Below are positions 39,887 through 48,169 of a stretch of DNA of 64,000 bases, one piece after another. Source of the DNA: Bacteroidetes bacterium UBA7662 (GTDB lineage: Bacteria; Bacteroidota; Bacteroidia; UBA7662); assembly GCA_002483345.1 (NCBI GenBank), contig DLHS01000007.1, positions 62,001-126,000 on the forward strand, in the 5' to 3' direction. The notes below the pieces were generated by a model that worked only from the letters and a program-made list of their open reading frames with translations, searched no databases and was not told the DNA's origin. Position 1 is the stretch's first letter. Each line of letters starts with the position of its first letter. The position numbers and the translations under genes are program-made.

Positions 39887-40746
39887 GTATGAACCCGCTT
39901 AAAACAATAGCCGTAATTGGTGCCGGTACCATGGGCAGTGGCATCGCTCAATTGTGCGCGCAGGCAGGTTACCGTACCCTTTTGTACGATATGAACCCTG
40001 CCATGCTCGAAAAGGCCAGGGGTCAGGTGAATGCCAACCTGCTGAAGGCGGAAGAGAAAAAGCTGATTACGGAAGCTGATCGTCAGGCGACACTCGCACA
40101 TCTGCTGATTACGGACCGTTTCAGTGATCTGGTAGCGGACCTTTGCATCGAGGCCATCATCGAAAAACTCGAACCCAAGGTGCAGCTTTTTACAGAACTT
40201 GAAAGGCAGAATGGCAAAGACACCATTTTAGCTACCAATACTTCTTCCATACCGGTTACCAGTATTGCAGCGGGCTGTGCCCGTCCGGGTCGGGTAGTGG
40301 GCATGCACTTTTTTAATCCGGCACATCTGATGAAGCTGGTGGAAGTAATCAGCGGGGTTGACACGGAGCCGGCAGTAGCCGAAACCGTATCTGAACTGGC
40401 CGTTAAACTGGGAAAAAAGGCGGTTCGGGCCAAAGATGCCCCCGGCTTCATTGTGAACCGGGTAGCCAGGCATTATTATGTGGAAAGCCTCAAAATACTG
40501 GAAGAAGGAATTGCTGACTTCGAAACCATCGACCGTTTGCTCGAAAGTCGTGGTTTTAAGATGGGCCCTTTCCGATTGATGGATTTAATCGGGGTGGATA
40601 CCAACTTTGCCGTAACATCTTCCATGTTTTCTTCGTTTCAATACGACCCGAAATTCAGGCCCAGCCGTATCCAGCAACAAAAGGTGGATGCCGGCCACCA
40701 CGGCCGCAAATCGGGCAAGGGCTTTTATGAGTATCCGACTGCTTAA
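39883..40746 (+). CDS. 3-hydroxyacyl-CoA (3-hydroxybutyryl-CoA) dehydrogenase
   Basis: The 287-residue NAD(P)-dependent enzyme interconverts 3-hydroxyacyl-CoA and 3-oxoacyl-CoA. The Rossmann motif is VIGAGTMGSGIAQLCAQAG (residues 11-29). The catalytic segment ATNTSSIPVTSIA, the His in GMHFFNPAHLMKLVEVI and APGFIVNRVARHY are all canonical for the short, PaaH/Hbd type. It is translationally coupled to pheS, an unusual functional mix that probably only shares the transcript. A lipoprotein gene begins inside its last codons. It fits short-chain acyl-CoA metabolism fed by the synthetase at 15667. Confidence 0.93.
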   Translation: MSMNPLKTIAVIGAGTMGSGIAQLCAQAGYRTLLYDMNPAMLEKARGQVNANLLKAEEKKLITEADRQATLAHLLITDRFSDLVADLCIEAIIEKLEPKVQLFTELERQNGKDTILATNTSSIPVTSIAAGCARPGRVVGMHFFNPAHLMKLVEVISGVDTEPAVAETVSELAVKLGKKAVRAKDAPGFIVNRVARHYYVESLKILEEGIADFETIDRLLESRGFKMGPFRLMDLIGVDTNFAVTSSMFSSFQYDPKFRPSRIQQQKVDAGHHGRKSGKGFYEYPTA

Positions 40747-41164
40747 ATCACTTTTGCCTGGATTACTGCTTTTGTGCAGTCTGACCGCATGCCGCGACCA
40801 GGAGGGAGACTTTGTGCCCAATGTCCTGGTTGATCTGACCCTGAATCTGAACAACCCAAGCTATCAGCCGGTAAATCTGGTAGGCGGATATATGTTTCTG
40901 CCAGCCGAAGGCTACCGGGGTATCTTTTTGTACCGTTACAACATCAATGAATTCAAGGCATTCGACATGGCCTGCACCTATCAGCCTTCACAATCCTGTG
41001 CCGTGGTAGGGCTCGATTCGGCCACTAACCTCTTAAAATGCAATTGTTGCGGCTCCCGCTTCAATTTCGAAGGTCAGTTGTTGCAAGGCCCGGCCGGCTT
41101 GTCGCTGAAGGCGTATCGCACTCTTTATCAGCCGGCTACCAATACATTGCAGGTGTTGAACTGA
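40727..41164 (+). CDS. Lipoprotein with a Rieske-like fold and altered cluster ligands
   Basis: From the ATG at 40727 the protein has 145 residues and a lipoprotein signal (LLLLCSLTAC, lipidated Cys22). The rest resembles a Rieske domain: VNLVGGYMFLPAEGY, YRYNINEFKAFDMACTY (box I), and LLKCNCCGSRFNFEGQLLQGPA (box II) in the positions of C-T-H and C-P-C-H-G-S-x-F. Both histidine ligands are replaced: Tyr85 at the box I position and Cys108 at the box II position, leaving Cys83, Cys91, Cys105, Cys107 and Cys108. A normal [2Fe-2S] Rieske cluster is therefore unlikely; an all-cysteine cluster, a zinc site or a disulfide-stabilised fold are options. It overlaps the dehydrogenase gene by 20 bases, so the two are co-expressed. 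Confidence 0.8.
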   Translation: MSIRLLKSLLPGLLLLCSLTACRDQEGDFVPNVLVDLTLNLNNPSYQPVNLVGGYMFLPAEGYRGIFLYRYNINEFKAFDMACTYQPSQSCAVVGLDSATNLLKCNCCGSRFNFEGQLLQGPAGLSLKAYRTLYQPATNTLQVLN

Positions 41165-41245
41165 GCGATTGATATGTTAATTTTTTGCATTTGTTTTTAT
41201 CAGGTGCCCGCTAAAAATTAACTTCGAAGACCAAAACTATCCGTT

Positions 41246-42256
41246 ATGAAAATACTAAAGAGAATTGGCATCGGCCTGTTGGCACTGGTGCTGCTGATTA
41301 CCATCATTGGCTTTTTCCTGCCATCTGCTGTGCATGTAGAAGAAAGCGGTGAGATGAAAGCTGCTCCTGAAGTAGTATACGCACAGATTGCCGATTTTAC
41401 CCAGTGGAATAACTGGTCACCCTGGCACGAAATGGACACGACCATGAAACTTACTTTTGAAGGCGAGCCAATGACCGTCGGACATGGTTACAGCTGGACA
41501 TCTGAAGAGCTGGGAGATGGACACATCGTATTCACCAAACTCGAGCCATACAGCATGCTCGAAAGTGAAATGTTTTTCAGGGGCGATGAGGAGCCAGCCA
41601 TTGGCCGCTACAAACTCGAAGCGACCGAAACCGGCACAAAAATGACCTTGAGCATTGATTTCGATATGGGTATGAATCCGTTTGGTCGTGTTTTCGGTGC
41701 GGTATTTTTCACTTCCATGATGAAAAAGGACTTCAAACGCGGACTTGAAAAGCTGAAAGCCTACACAGAAGCCCTGCCCGTTAAGCCCAAAATCGAAATT
41801 GGTGAAATCACCACCACACCCGTGATGTATGTTTCGGTGAAATACGAAGGTGCCCCTGATATGGAAGGTATGAGTGCCCAGATGGGGCAGATGTACGGCA
41901 CCTTGCAAACGTATCTGGCTACCGAAAAAATTGAAATGGCCGGAGCTCCTTTTGCCATCTGGCATTGGTGGAGTGATACGCTCATCAGGTTTGAGGCATG
42001 TCTGCCTATCGCTAAAAAGATAAAGGGCAATTCCGCCATCCAATATGGTGAACTGGCTGCATCACCTGCCCTGAAAGTAGACCACTATGGCGCCTATGAT
42101 AAAACCGGGGACGCACACTGGGCGATTGATGCCTATGCAAAAGAAAAGAGCCTGAAACTCGGAGATCCGCTGGAGGTGTATGTAACCGACCCCGGAACTG
42201 AGCCAGACACCAGCAAGTGGCTGACGCAGATTATTTATCCGATCCAGTCAAACTAG
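41246..42256 (+). CDS. SRPBCC plus GyrI-like domain protein with N-terminal membrane helix
   Basis: The 336-residue protein has one N-terminal helix (IGIGLLALVLLITIIGFFL). A polyketide-cyclase/SRPBCC domain follows (about 33-170: APEVVYAQIADFTQWNNWSPWHEMD and TKLEPYSMLESEMFF), then a C-terminal GyrI-like domain (about 180-335: ITTTPVMYVSVKYEGAPDMEGM, KVDHYGAYDKTGDAHWAI, YVTDPGTEPDTSKWLTQIIYPI). This two-domain form is common in Bacteroidota and is thought to bind small hydrophobic ligands; no reaction is known. The soluble domains probably face the periplasm. It stands alone and ends at a strong terminator. Confidence 0.85.
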   Translation: MKILKRIGIGLLALVLLITIIGFFLPSAVHVEESGEMKAAPEVVYAQIADFTQWNNWSPWHEMDTTMKLTFEGEPMTVGHGYSWTSEELGDGHIVFTKLEPYSMLESEMFFRGDEEPAIGRYKLEATETGTKMTLSIDFDMGMNPFGRVFGAVFFTSMMKKDFKRGLEKLKAYTEALPVKPKIEIGEITTTPVMYVSVKYEGAPDMEGMSAQMGQMYGTLQTYLATEKIEMAGAPFAIWHWWSDTLIRFEACLPIAKKIKGNSAIQYGELAASPALKVDHYGAYDKTGDAHWAIDAYAKEKSLKLGDPLEVYVTDPGTEPDTSKWLTQIIYPIQSN

Positions 42257-42274
42257 CACTCACCCACCCAAAAG

Positions 42275-42299
42275 AAACCGGCCTTGTGCCGGTTTTTTT
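42275..42299 (+). terminator. Rho-independent terminator after the SRPBCC/GyrI gene
   Basis: AAACCGGC pairs with GCCGGTTT around CTTGT and runs into a tract of seven T. It starts 19 bases after the stop codon. Confidence 0.92.
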
Positions 42300-42366
42300 G
42301 TTTTAACACTTTTACTTTTTAAGTGTTATGTGAAAATTGTTAGATATTTTGCTTCAAACTCCGCCT

Positions 42367-43458
42367 ATGCAACGTCTTTCCACCACTCTCCTGATGTTAC
42401 TGCTGCTGGGAGGCAGCAGCCTGCATGCACAATTCACAGAAGGTTTCGATAAAACCGAATATCTCGAAATAATGCGCATCACGGCCGCCAGTATCGATAC
42501 CCCTTGGGTGAAACTGCGTACACCAGCTCCCCTGCAGTCAGAAATTTTCTTCCGTTCCAGGGTAGTCGGCCTCGATAACCAGGCGGATTTGTGGATAAGA
42601 GACGATGGGGTAATTATTCTCAGTATTCGCGGAACCACTGCCAAAGACATCAGCTGGCTCGAGAATTTTTATGCAGCGCAGATTCCGGCGAAAGGGAGTA
42701 TTCAGTTGAGCAGCGATTACCGCTACGATTATCATTTCGCAGAGGATGACCGCGCCGCGGTACATGTGGGTTGGACCATAGGAGCTGGTTTTTTGCTGCG
42801 GGAGGTGATGCCGAAAATAGATTCCTGTTACGCGGCGGGTTCCCGTTATCTGATGGTGGTAGGGCACAGTCAGGGAGCAGCAATTGCCTACCTGGTTACA
42901 TCACAACTCAGAAACTGGCAGCAGACCGGTAAACTGGGAACGGAATGGGAACTCAAAACCTACACCAGCGCCGCGCCCAAACCCGGTAACCTCTATTACG
43001 CCTACGCCTATGAGCAACAAACCTATGGGGGCTTCGGCATTACCGTACTGAACCCGCTCGACTGGGTGCCGGAAGTTCCTGTAACCATACAGACGGTTTC
43101 TGATTTTAATACCACCAACCCTTTCGGAGGGGTGAAAAAGGTGTTTAAGAAATTACCGTTTTTCAAACGTATGGCCCTGAACTACGGCTACAAACGCCTC
43201 ACCAAACCCAGTCGCAAGGCACAAAGAAACTATACCAAATACCTGGGCAGAACTACTTCAGGCATGTTGAAAGAGGCACTTCCGGGTTTTGTGGCACCTG
43301 ACTACGTGCCCAGCACTCATTATATGCGTACGGGTAGCCCCATTATACTCCGTCCTGATACCACGTATCGCAACGAACGAGCTGATCCGCACAAAAATGT
43401 GTTTATTCACCACATGCCCGAAGCGTACTACAAATTGGCTGAACAGTTGCCTGAATAG
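42367..43458 (+). CDS. Exported lipase, class 3 family
   Basis: The 363-residue protein has a signal peptide (MQRLSTTLLMLLLLGGSSLHAQ) and a lipase class 3 alpha/beta-hydrolase fold. Its elements are DDGVIILSIRGTTAKDISWLEN (strand and oxyanion region), HVGWTIGAGFLLREVMPKID, and the nucleophile elbow VVGHSQGAAIAYLV with Ser168. The later LNPLDWVPEVP supplies the likely catalytic Asp, and a His late in the chain (VPSTHYMRTG or KNVFIHHMPEAYY) completes the triad. It probably hydrolyses acylglycerols or related esters outside the inner membrane. No type IX sorting domain is present, so it is periplasmic or exported otherwise. It is convergent with the cytochrome peroxidase gene, with 30 bases between. 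Confidence 0.88.
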   Translation: MQRLSTTLLMLLLLGGSSLHAQFTEGFDKTEYLEIMRITAASIDTPWVKLRTPAPLQSEIFFRSRVVGLDNQADLWIRDDGVIILSIRGTTAKDISWLENFYAAQIPAKGSIQLSSDYRYDYHFAEDDRAAVHVGWTIGAGFLLREVMPKIDSCYAAGSRYLMVVGHSQGAAIAYLVTSQLRNWQQTGKLGTEWELKTYTSAAPKPGNLYYAYAYEQQTYGGFGITVLNPLDWVPEVPVTIQTVSDFNTTNPFGGVKKVFKKLPFFKRMALNYGYKRLTKPSRKAQRNYTKYLGRTTSGMLKEALPGFVAPDYVPSTHYMRTGSPIILRPDTTYRNERADPHKNVFIHHMPEAYYKLAEQLPE

Positions 43459-43488
43459 CAGAAAGCAGACGCATTTCGGTTAAACCGC

Positions 43489-44637
43489 TCATCTCACAAA
43501 CGGGTCCTGAAACTTGGGGTCGGTGGCGAAGCTGTTATCTGAGAGTGTATGCAGAAAGGCGAGTAAAGCAGCCTTTTGTCCTACACTTAGGTTTAAACGA
43601 ATAGGTGTGCCTCCCGGTGTACGCAGGGGAGGACTCAGATTCGGGTGATCCTGCACCCCGCTGTTGTAGTGTTCTATCACCTGTTCCAGGGTAGTAAACC
43701 TGCCGTCGTGCATATAAGGAGCATTCAGGGCGATGTTTCGGAGAGAAGGAGATTTAAACTGCCCCAGTTGATTGGGGATAGCGCTCGAACCACCTACTCC
43801 TGCATCGGTAGTGGTGGCATCCAGACCATTGCTGCGCGGACCGGGAGCAATGTGTGCATCCGTTCCGTGGCAGGTAGCACAGGTAGCAGGGCCATTAAAA
43901 ATACCCTTTCCCATATTTTCCTGCATGGTGAAATTCGGAAACGGATCGCCGGTAGCGGCCACCTGCGCCCGGCCGATGTCGTATTTACTTTGATAACTGA
44001 CCATGCTGCGAACATACTGTGCCAGTGCCCGTGACAGTCGGTCGCTCGTAACGGCGGTGTCGCCGAAGGCTTTGGTTAGTAAAACCGGATAATACGCCTG
44101 TTCCCGCACACGGGCAAGGAGCTGATCCAGCGTAAGCCCCATCTCTACAGTATCCTGTATGGGTCGGAGTACCTGATCTTCGAGGGTGGCAGCCCTTTCA
44201 TCCCAGAAAAACCGCCGGTTGGCATAATAGCGGGCGTTCACGAGCGACATCGAATGGCGACCGGTAAGACCGCCTGCATGTCCTGTGCTTTTGATGCGGG
44301 GATCAGAAAAGGCTTTGTCGGACTGGTGGCAGCTGGCGCAGGCGATGGTGCGGTTGATACTCAGGTTCTGATCAAAAAAAAGCACCCTGCCCAGGGTAGC
44401 GCCATCATCGGTAATGGGATTGTTAGCGGGGGTATTGTCAGCTCCAACAGCCAGAATATGAGTCGGCAAGGGCTGATTGGCATAATTATAAGGCGTAGCA
44501 GGCAGATTCAGGGCTGCCAGCGGATCGACAGGATTGTTCGGTGTGCCGGAATCGGTAACTGAATCTTCTTTTTTACAGGCAGCCAGCACCATTACAAAGG
44601 CAGTCAGTATCAGCAGTGGGCGCATCAGGGTTTTCAT
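43489..44637 (-). CDS. Di-haem cytochrome c peroxidase (MauG/CcpA family) lipoprotein
   Basis: The 382-residue periplasmic protein has a lipoprotein signal (FVMVLAAC, Cys21). It carries two c-type haem sites: Cys100/Cys103/His104 (CASCH in the electron-accepting peroxidatic half) and Cys253/Cys256/His257 (CATCH). Family landmarks include LGRVLFFDQNLS, ARYYANRRFFWDERAATLEDQVLRPI, KSPSLRNIALNAPYMHDGRFTTLEQVIEHYN, and a C-terminal LSVGQKAALLAFLHTL. It reduces hydrogen peroxide with electrons from small cytochromes or performs a MauG-like oxidation. It is monocistronic, on the same strand as the ECF sigma operon upstream. Confidence 0.95.
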   Translation of the reverse strand: MKTLMRPLLILTAFVMVLAACKKEDSVTDSGTPNNPVDPLAALNLPATPYNYANQPLPTHILAVGADNTPANNPITDDGATLGRVLFFDQNLSINRTIACASCHQSDKAFSDPRIKSTGHAGGLTGRHSMSLVNARYYANRRFFWDERAATLEDQVLRPIQDTVEMGLTLDQLLARVREQAYYPVLLTKAFGDTAVTSDRLSRALAQYVRSMVSYQSKYDIGRAQVAATGDPFPNFTMQENMGKGIFNGPATCATCHGTDAHIAPGPRSNGLDATTTDAGVGGSSAIPNQLGQFKSPSLRNIALNAPYMHDGRFTTLEQVIEHYNSGVQDHPNLSPPLRTPGGTPIRLNLSVGQKAALLAFLHTLSDNSFATDPKFQDPFVR

Positions 44638-44703
44638 AGGAGGTCGTTTATGTTGGTTTTAGACTGCTATCTGTTCAAAAACTTGCGGTGCGTTTTCAAA
44701 TAT

Positions 44704-45198
44704 TTAAAACGGGGGTGGTCCATGCCCCGCACCGGGCCCGCGGCCGCCTCCAAAAAAGGGCTGTAGTGCTTCGAGCAAACCTTCAAAAGCCGGAAGCTGT
44801 TCGGGGCGGCACAAAGCCCTGATTTCCTGAAAATGGATAAAATTGGCCCGTTCCAACAGCGTTTTGGCTCTGCTCAGGTCTTTTTCAGCGCTTAAAATAG
44901 CTGCACTGTCAGGTTCCGGAGCGCTTAACAAACCAAAATAGGCTGCTCTCGCAGCTTTAATGTCCGCGCGATACCGGTGGCATAAGTCGCGGTGTTTTTC
45001 AATGGATTCCCAAAGCTGCTCCTGCTGTGCAGCGTCGAGCGCCAGCCGGCTGATGATGATATCTTCCGGCCGCTGCCGGTCAGGACCCTGGTGTCTTGGA
45101 CGTGTTTCTCCGGGCCGCTGCCATAAATAAGCCAGGGTACCGAGGTTAAGCAGCAGCAGGGCCATGATCAGAATGAGAAAAAGATGCTGCTTTTTCAT
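44704..45198 (-). CDS. CpxP/Spy-like membrane-anchored periplasmic protein
   Basis: The 164-residue protein has an N-terminal anchor or signal (LFLILIMALLLLNLGTLAYLW). A helical, charge-rich body follows with the layout of the CpxP/Spy/heavy-metal-sensor group: IIISRLALDAAQQEQLWESIEKHRDLCHRYRADIKAARAAYF, then SAEKDLSRAKTLLERANFIHFQEIRALCRPEQLPAFEGLL, where the last block replaces the LTPEQ-type motif. The C-terminus is Gly/Pro/His-rich (GGGRGPGAGHG) and could bind metal. It overlaps the upstream gene by four bases and is the third gene of the ECF sigma operon. It probably monitors envelope or metal stress and feeds back on the sigma factor. Confidence 0.8.
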   Translation of the reverse strand: MKKQHLFLILIMALLLLNLGTLAYLWQRPGETRPRHQGPDRQRPEDIIISRLALDAAQQEQLWESIEKHRDLCHRYRADIKAARAAYFGLLSAPEPDSAAILSAEKDLSRAKTLLERANFIHFQEIRALCRPEQLPAFEGLLEALQPFFGGGRGPGAGHGPPPF

Positions 45199-45509
45199 GG
45201 CTGATCGTATAAGGCGAAATCACCGGTATCGTAGGTGCCTGCCAGCATGCTGATATCGGTATCCGGCAACTCCCGGAACCGGTTCAAAGCAACCACATTT
45301 AAAAGAATCAAAGCTGCAAGGGAAGCAGCAGCGGCCCAGAGCAATGGTCTGGGGGCCTTTTGTATACGCGCCTGCATTTTAAGCCATACCCGCCCTTCGG
45401 CAGCAGGACTCAGGGTCTCTGCCGCAAATGATAACGGGAGACCGAGTGTAAGCTCAGTCTGTGTATGGGGGTCAGGCGTTTGGGGTGACATAGAGGGGTT
45501 AGACGACAT
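45195..45509 (-). CDS. Single-pass membrane protein in ECF operon, possible anti-sigma factor
   Basis: The 104-residue protein has a soluble N-terminal part (about 1-56, with EGRVWLKMQARIQKA), one membrane helix (LLWAAAASLAALILLNVVAL) and a short periplasmic tail (FRELPDTDISMLAGTYDTGDFALYDQP). It sits between the ECF sigma gene (24-base gap) and the CpxP-like gene (four-base overlap), the usual place for an anti-sigma factor. The topology suits one, but the zinc-binding HxxxCxxC motif is absent and the cytoplasmic part is short, so this is inference from context. Confidence 0.7.
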   Translation of the reverse strand: MSSNPSMSPQTPDPHTQTELTLGLPLSFAAETLSPAAEGRVWLKMQARIQKAPRPLLWAAAASLAALILLNVVALNRFRELPDTDISMLAGTYDTGDFALYDQP

Positions 45510-45533
45510 AGCCGTGATTTACTTGCGGTGGTA

Positions 45534-46103
45534 CTATTTTTTATAGTGATGTTCCAGACGTTTCCGGAGATTTTGCCTGGCTCTGAAAACCAGCGATTCG
45601 AGCGATGATTTGCTGACACCTAAAATTCCGGCAGCTTCTTCATAGCTGTAACCTCCTTCCTGGGTAAGCAGAAAGGCGGATTTTTGCTGTTGCGGCAATT
45701 GATCAAGCGCCGCCTGAAGCAACTCCCGGTGCCGGTTTTCATCGTATTTGCCATCTGCAGGAGGGGTAGATGGTAGTTCGGCGATAGGTTCCGGACTGTC
45801 TGTCCGGAACAGGGAGATATGCCAGCCCTTCCGTTTGCTGCGCTGCTGATAGCGCCAGAAATCGTGGAGACGGTTGGTGGTCAGGCGGTAAAGCCAGGTC
45901 CGGAGGGAGGCATCCTCCCGAAATTGCCGGATGTTCCGGAAGGCCGATAACATCACATCCTGCAACAACTCTTCCGCATCTTCGGGCTGGCAACCGGAAC
46001 GAATCAAAAGACGGTAAACGGATGGCCCTTGCTGTTGCAAAAGCATACGCAAGGCCTGTTCGTCGCCCTGGCGTAATCCGGAAATCAGTGCCTGCTCGTT
46101 CAA
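45534..46103 (-). CDS. ECF-type RNA polymerase sigma factor
   Basis: The 189-residue protein has region 2 at about 20-90 (GCQPEDAEELLQDVMLSAFRNIRQFREDASLRTWLYRLTTNRLHDFWR) and region 4 at about 125-180 (LDQLPQQQKSAFLLTQEGGYSYEEAAGILGVSKSSLESLVFRARQNLRKRL). Both are complete and close to the consensus for extracytoplasmic-function sigma factors. It is divergent from murI, with 134 bases between, and heads a three-gene unit with a single-pass membrane protein and a CpxP/Spy-like protein. This is a layout known for metal- or misfolding-responsive systems such as CnrH-type operons. Confidence 0.95.
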   Translation of the reverse strand: MNEQALISGLRQGDEQALRMLLQQQGPSVYRLLIRSGCQPEDAEELLQDVMLSAFRNIRQFREDASLRTWLYRLTTNRLHDFWRYQQRSKRKGWHISLFRTDSPEPIAELPSTPPADGKYDENRHRELLQAALDQLPQQQKSAFLLTQEGGYSYEEAAGILGVSKSSLESLVFRARQNLRKRLEHHYKK

Positions 46104-46237
46104 TTTTCAGTTTGGTGACAAATTAGGCAGAAGAATCGGATAAGGACTTTCTGACGGGACGCAGAATGTTTTGATTTTATGATTTATACTCCCCCGAAAG
46201 CCTGTTCATATTTTAAGAATTGCCTTAGCTTAGTGTC

Positions 46238-47056
46238 ATGAACGGACCCATTGGTGTATTTGATTCGGGTTATGGTGGGCTGACTGTGATGCGGTCGCTG
46301 GTAGATGCCCTGCCGAAATACGATTATTGCTATCTCGGCGACAATGCCCGCGTACCTTATGGTACCCGTTCGTTTGAAACAGTATATCAGTTTACCCTCG
46401 AATGTGTTCAGAAACTCTTCGACAAAGGGTGCCCGCTCGTCATTTTGGCCTGTAACACGGCCAGCGCGAAGGCACTCAGGACTATCCAGCAGAAAGACCT
46501 GCCTCAGCTGGCCCCCGACAGGCGGGTTTTAGGGGTCATCCGACCCACCACGGAGCAATTGGGTAACCTCAGCCAAAGTGGTCAGGTAGGCATACTGGGT
46601 ACCAGTGGTACCGTCAGCAGCCGTTCTTATGTGATTGAAGCCGAAAAATTCTTCCCTGACCTGCAGGTTTTCCAGGAAGCCTGCCCGATGTGGGTGCCTT
46701 TGGTAGAAAACGGAGAACATCAGAGCCCGGGAGCTGATTATTTCGTCCGCCAACACCTCGACCGTTTACGCGCACACGGCCCGCGCATCGATACCATCGT
46801 ATTGGCCTGCACCCATTATCCCCTGCTACTGCCTAAAATCAAGGCGTATTTGCCGGCAGGTATTCAGCTTATCGCACAAGGCCCTCTTGTAGCCGACAGT
46901 CTGTTTGATTATCTCAAACGACACCCGGAAATGGAACAGCAACTCAGCAAAAAAGGGGAACGCCTTTTTTTCACCACCGACAGTGCCGCTGATTTTGAAG
47001 CGCGCGCGAGCCTCTTTTACGGAGAAACAGTGCATGCAACGCATTTACCGTTGTAA
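46238..47056 (+). CDS. murI: Glutamate racemase
   Basis: The 272-residue enzyme makes D-glutamate for peptidoglycan. It starts MNGPIGVFDSGYGGLTVMRSL. The two catalytic cysteines are in VILACNTASAKAL and IVLACTHYPLLLP, with the aspartate of FDSGYGG and YLGDNARVPYG also in place. The length is normal. A TAGCTTAG box lies four bases before the ATG, similar to the close-set -7 boxes of metG and glyS. It is monocistronic. Confidence 0.96.
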   Translation: MNGPIGVFDSGYGGLTVMRSLVDALPKYDYCYLGDNARVPYGTRSFETVYQFTLECVQKLFDKGCPLVILACNTASAKALRTIQQKDLPQLAPDRRVLGVIRPTTEQLGNLSQSGQVGILGTSGTVSSRSYVIEAEKFFPDLQVFQEACPMWVPLVENGEHQSPGADYFVRQHLDRLRAHGPRIDTIVLACTHYPLLLPKIKAYLPAGIQLIAQGPLVADSLFDYLKRHPEMEQQLSKKGERLFFTTDSAADFEARASLFYGETVHATHLPL

Positions 47057-47174
47057 ACGGCTGATAAGTTTGTTAACCAGCTGGTTCCCTCGCCGGAAGG
47101 GAGAGGAAATTTCATGATGCCGGATCGTCACCTGCTGTGACAGGCTTTTCCACCCAAAAATATACAACAGGTTC

Positions 47175-47204
47175 TTGCGGGATCAGAAGTTCTTATTAAC
47201 TTTG
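47175..47204 (+). promoter_or_regulatory. Promoter of the membrane protein / winged-helix regulator unit
   Basis: TTG at 47175-47177 and TAACTTTG at 47197-47204 are 19 bases apart, an exact consensus promoter of the phylum. The predicted start point is near 47211, about 13 bases before the ATG. The -7 box overlaps the palindrome at 47199. Confidence 0.75.
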
Positions 47205-47215
47205 AAAATCAAAGT
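47199..47215 (+). promoter_or_regulatory. Palindromic operator ACTTTG-N5-CAAAGT, copy 1
   Basis: ACTTTGAAAATCAAAGT is a near-perfect palindrome overlapping the -7 box and start point. The same palindrome with two bases swapped at its centre recurs at 48170. A dimeric winged-helix repressor bound here would block initiation, and the second gene of the unit encodes such a protein. Confidence 0.65.
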
Positions 47216-47223
47216 ACTTTTAG

Positions 47224-47841
47224 ATGAAAGAAGAAAAGGACTATATCCGGGATCTGGCAGAGATACGTTCCATGATGGAGCGGACCTCAAAATTTCTGTC
47301 CCTTTCCGGATGGGCAGGTATTATGGCGGGTGTTTATGCACTTGCAGGCGCCTATCTGGCCTATACGTATTTTCATTTTAAACCCGAGGATGCCCTTGCA
47401 GCAGCAGATAAAGGTCGCGGTAGTTTACCCGGACTGGTGCTGGTGGCACTGGCTACCCTGGTACTGGCGGTAGGGACGGCTGTTTTTCTTTCCGCGGGAA
47501 AGGCCCGTAAACGGGGAGAAAAGTTGTGGAATGCAACTTCAGGCAGATTATTGGTCCACATGTCAGTACCCTTGATGGCCGGTGGCTTGTTGATACTGGT
47601 GCTGATGTCGAAGGGATTGCTGGGTCTGGTGGCTCCGGTTACCCTGATATTTTACGGCCTGGCCCTGTACAATGCGGGTAAATTTACCTACAGCGAAATC
47701 CGGATTTTGGGACTGCTGGAAATATGTCTCGGCCTGGTCAGTGCTTATTTCATTGGTTGCAGCCTGCTTTTATGGGCAGTTGGTTTCGGTCTTTTGCATA
47801 TTGTTTGTGGCATTTATCTCCATTACAGATACGAGCGGTGA
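47224..47841 (+). CDS. Polytopic membrane protein in winged-helix regulator unit
   Basis: The 205-residue protein has a charged N-terminal stretch (MKEEKDYIRDLAEIRSMMERTSKFLSLSGWAG) and about six predicted helices. The N-terminal EIRSMMERSSKFLSLSGLSG-like block is a feature I associate with a Bacteroidota membrane family found beside the same MarR-like regulator; no function is known. Its stop codon overlaps a possible GTG start of the regulator gene, so the two are co-translated. An exact consensus promoter with an overlapping palindrome precedes it. Confidence 0.8.
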   Translation: MKEEKDYIRDLAEIRSMMERTSKFLSLSGWAGIMAGVYALAGAYLAYTYFHFKPEDALAAADKGRGSLPGLVLVALATLVLAVGTAVFLSAGKARKRGEKLWNATSGRLLVHMSVPLMAGGLLILVLMSKGLLGLVAPVTLIFYGLALYNAGKFTYSEIRILGLLEICLGLVSAYFIGCSLLLWAVGFGLLHIVCGIYLHYRYER

Positions 47842-47849
47842 AAATATCC

Positions 47850-48140
47850 ATGGATGGTTTACATAAGGCATTTGAAAGCAGGATCAGACTTGGCATCATG
47901 TCGGCCCTGGCGGTCAATGAAACGCTCGATTTTAATGCTTTGAAAGAATTTCTGGAGCTCACCGATGGTAACCTGGCCAGCCACCTGAAATCACTGGAAA
48001 AGGAAACATTTATAGGGATGAGCAAGTCGTTTGTAGGCCGAAAGCCGAATACCAGCTATTTCATAACACCGGAAGGTAAAAAGGCCTTCGAAAATCACCT
48101 GAAGGCATTGGAACAACTTATCAAAGCACAGCTGCCGTGA
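47850..48140 (+). CDS. Winged-helix (MarR/ArsR-like) transcriptional regulator
   Basis: The 96-residue protein is a compact winged helix: LHKAFESRIRLGIMSALAVNETLDFNALKEFLELTDGNLASHLKSLEK, in which DGNLASHLKSLE is the recognition helix, and then the wing with GRKPNTSYFITPEGKKAFENHL. No ligand domain is present. The ATG at 47850 is used; a GTG at 47838 that overlaps the upstream stop (GTGA) would add four residues and could be the true coupled start. It lies between two membrane-protein genes whose promoters share the ACTTTG-N5-CAAAGT palindrome, so it probably represses both. A weak terminator follows. Confidence 0.88.
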   Translation: MDGLHKAFESRIRLGIMSALAVNETLDFNALKEFLELTDGNLASHLKSLEKETFIGMSKSFVGRKPNTSYFITPEGKKAFENHLKALEQLIKAQLP

Positions 48141-48161
48141 TAAAGAGGGGTCCTTTTTTTT
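48141..48161 (+). terminator. Weak terminator after the winged-helix gene
   Basis: AAAGAGG pairs with CCTTTTT (one G-T pair) around GGT and runs into more T. It directly follows the stop codon and would separate the regulator from the DUF4153 gene. Confidence 0.45.
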
Positions 48162-48169
48162 GAATTTTC

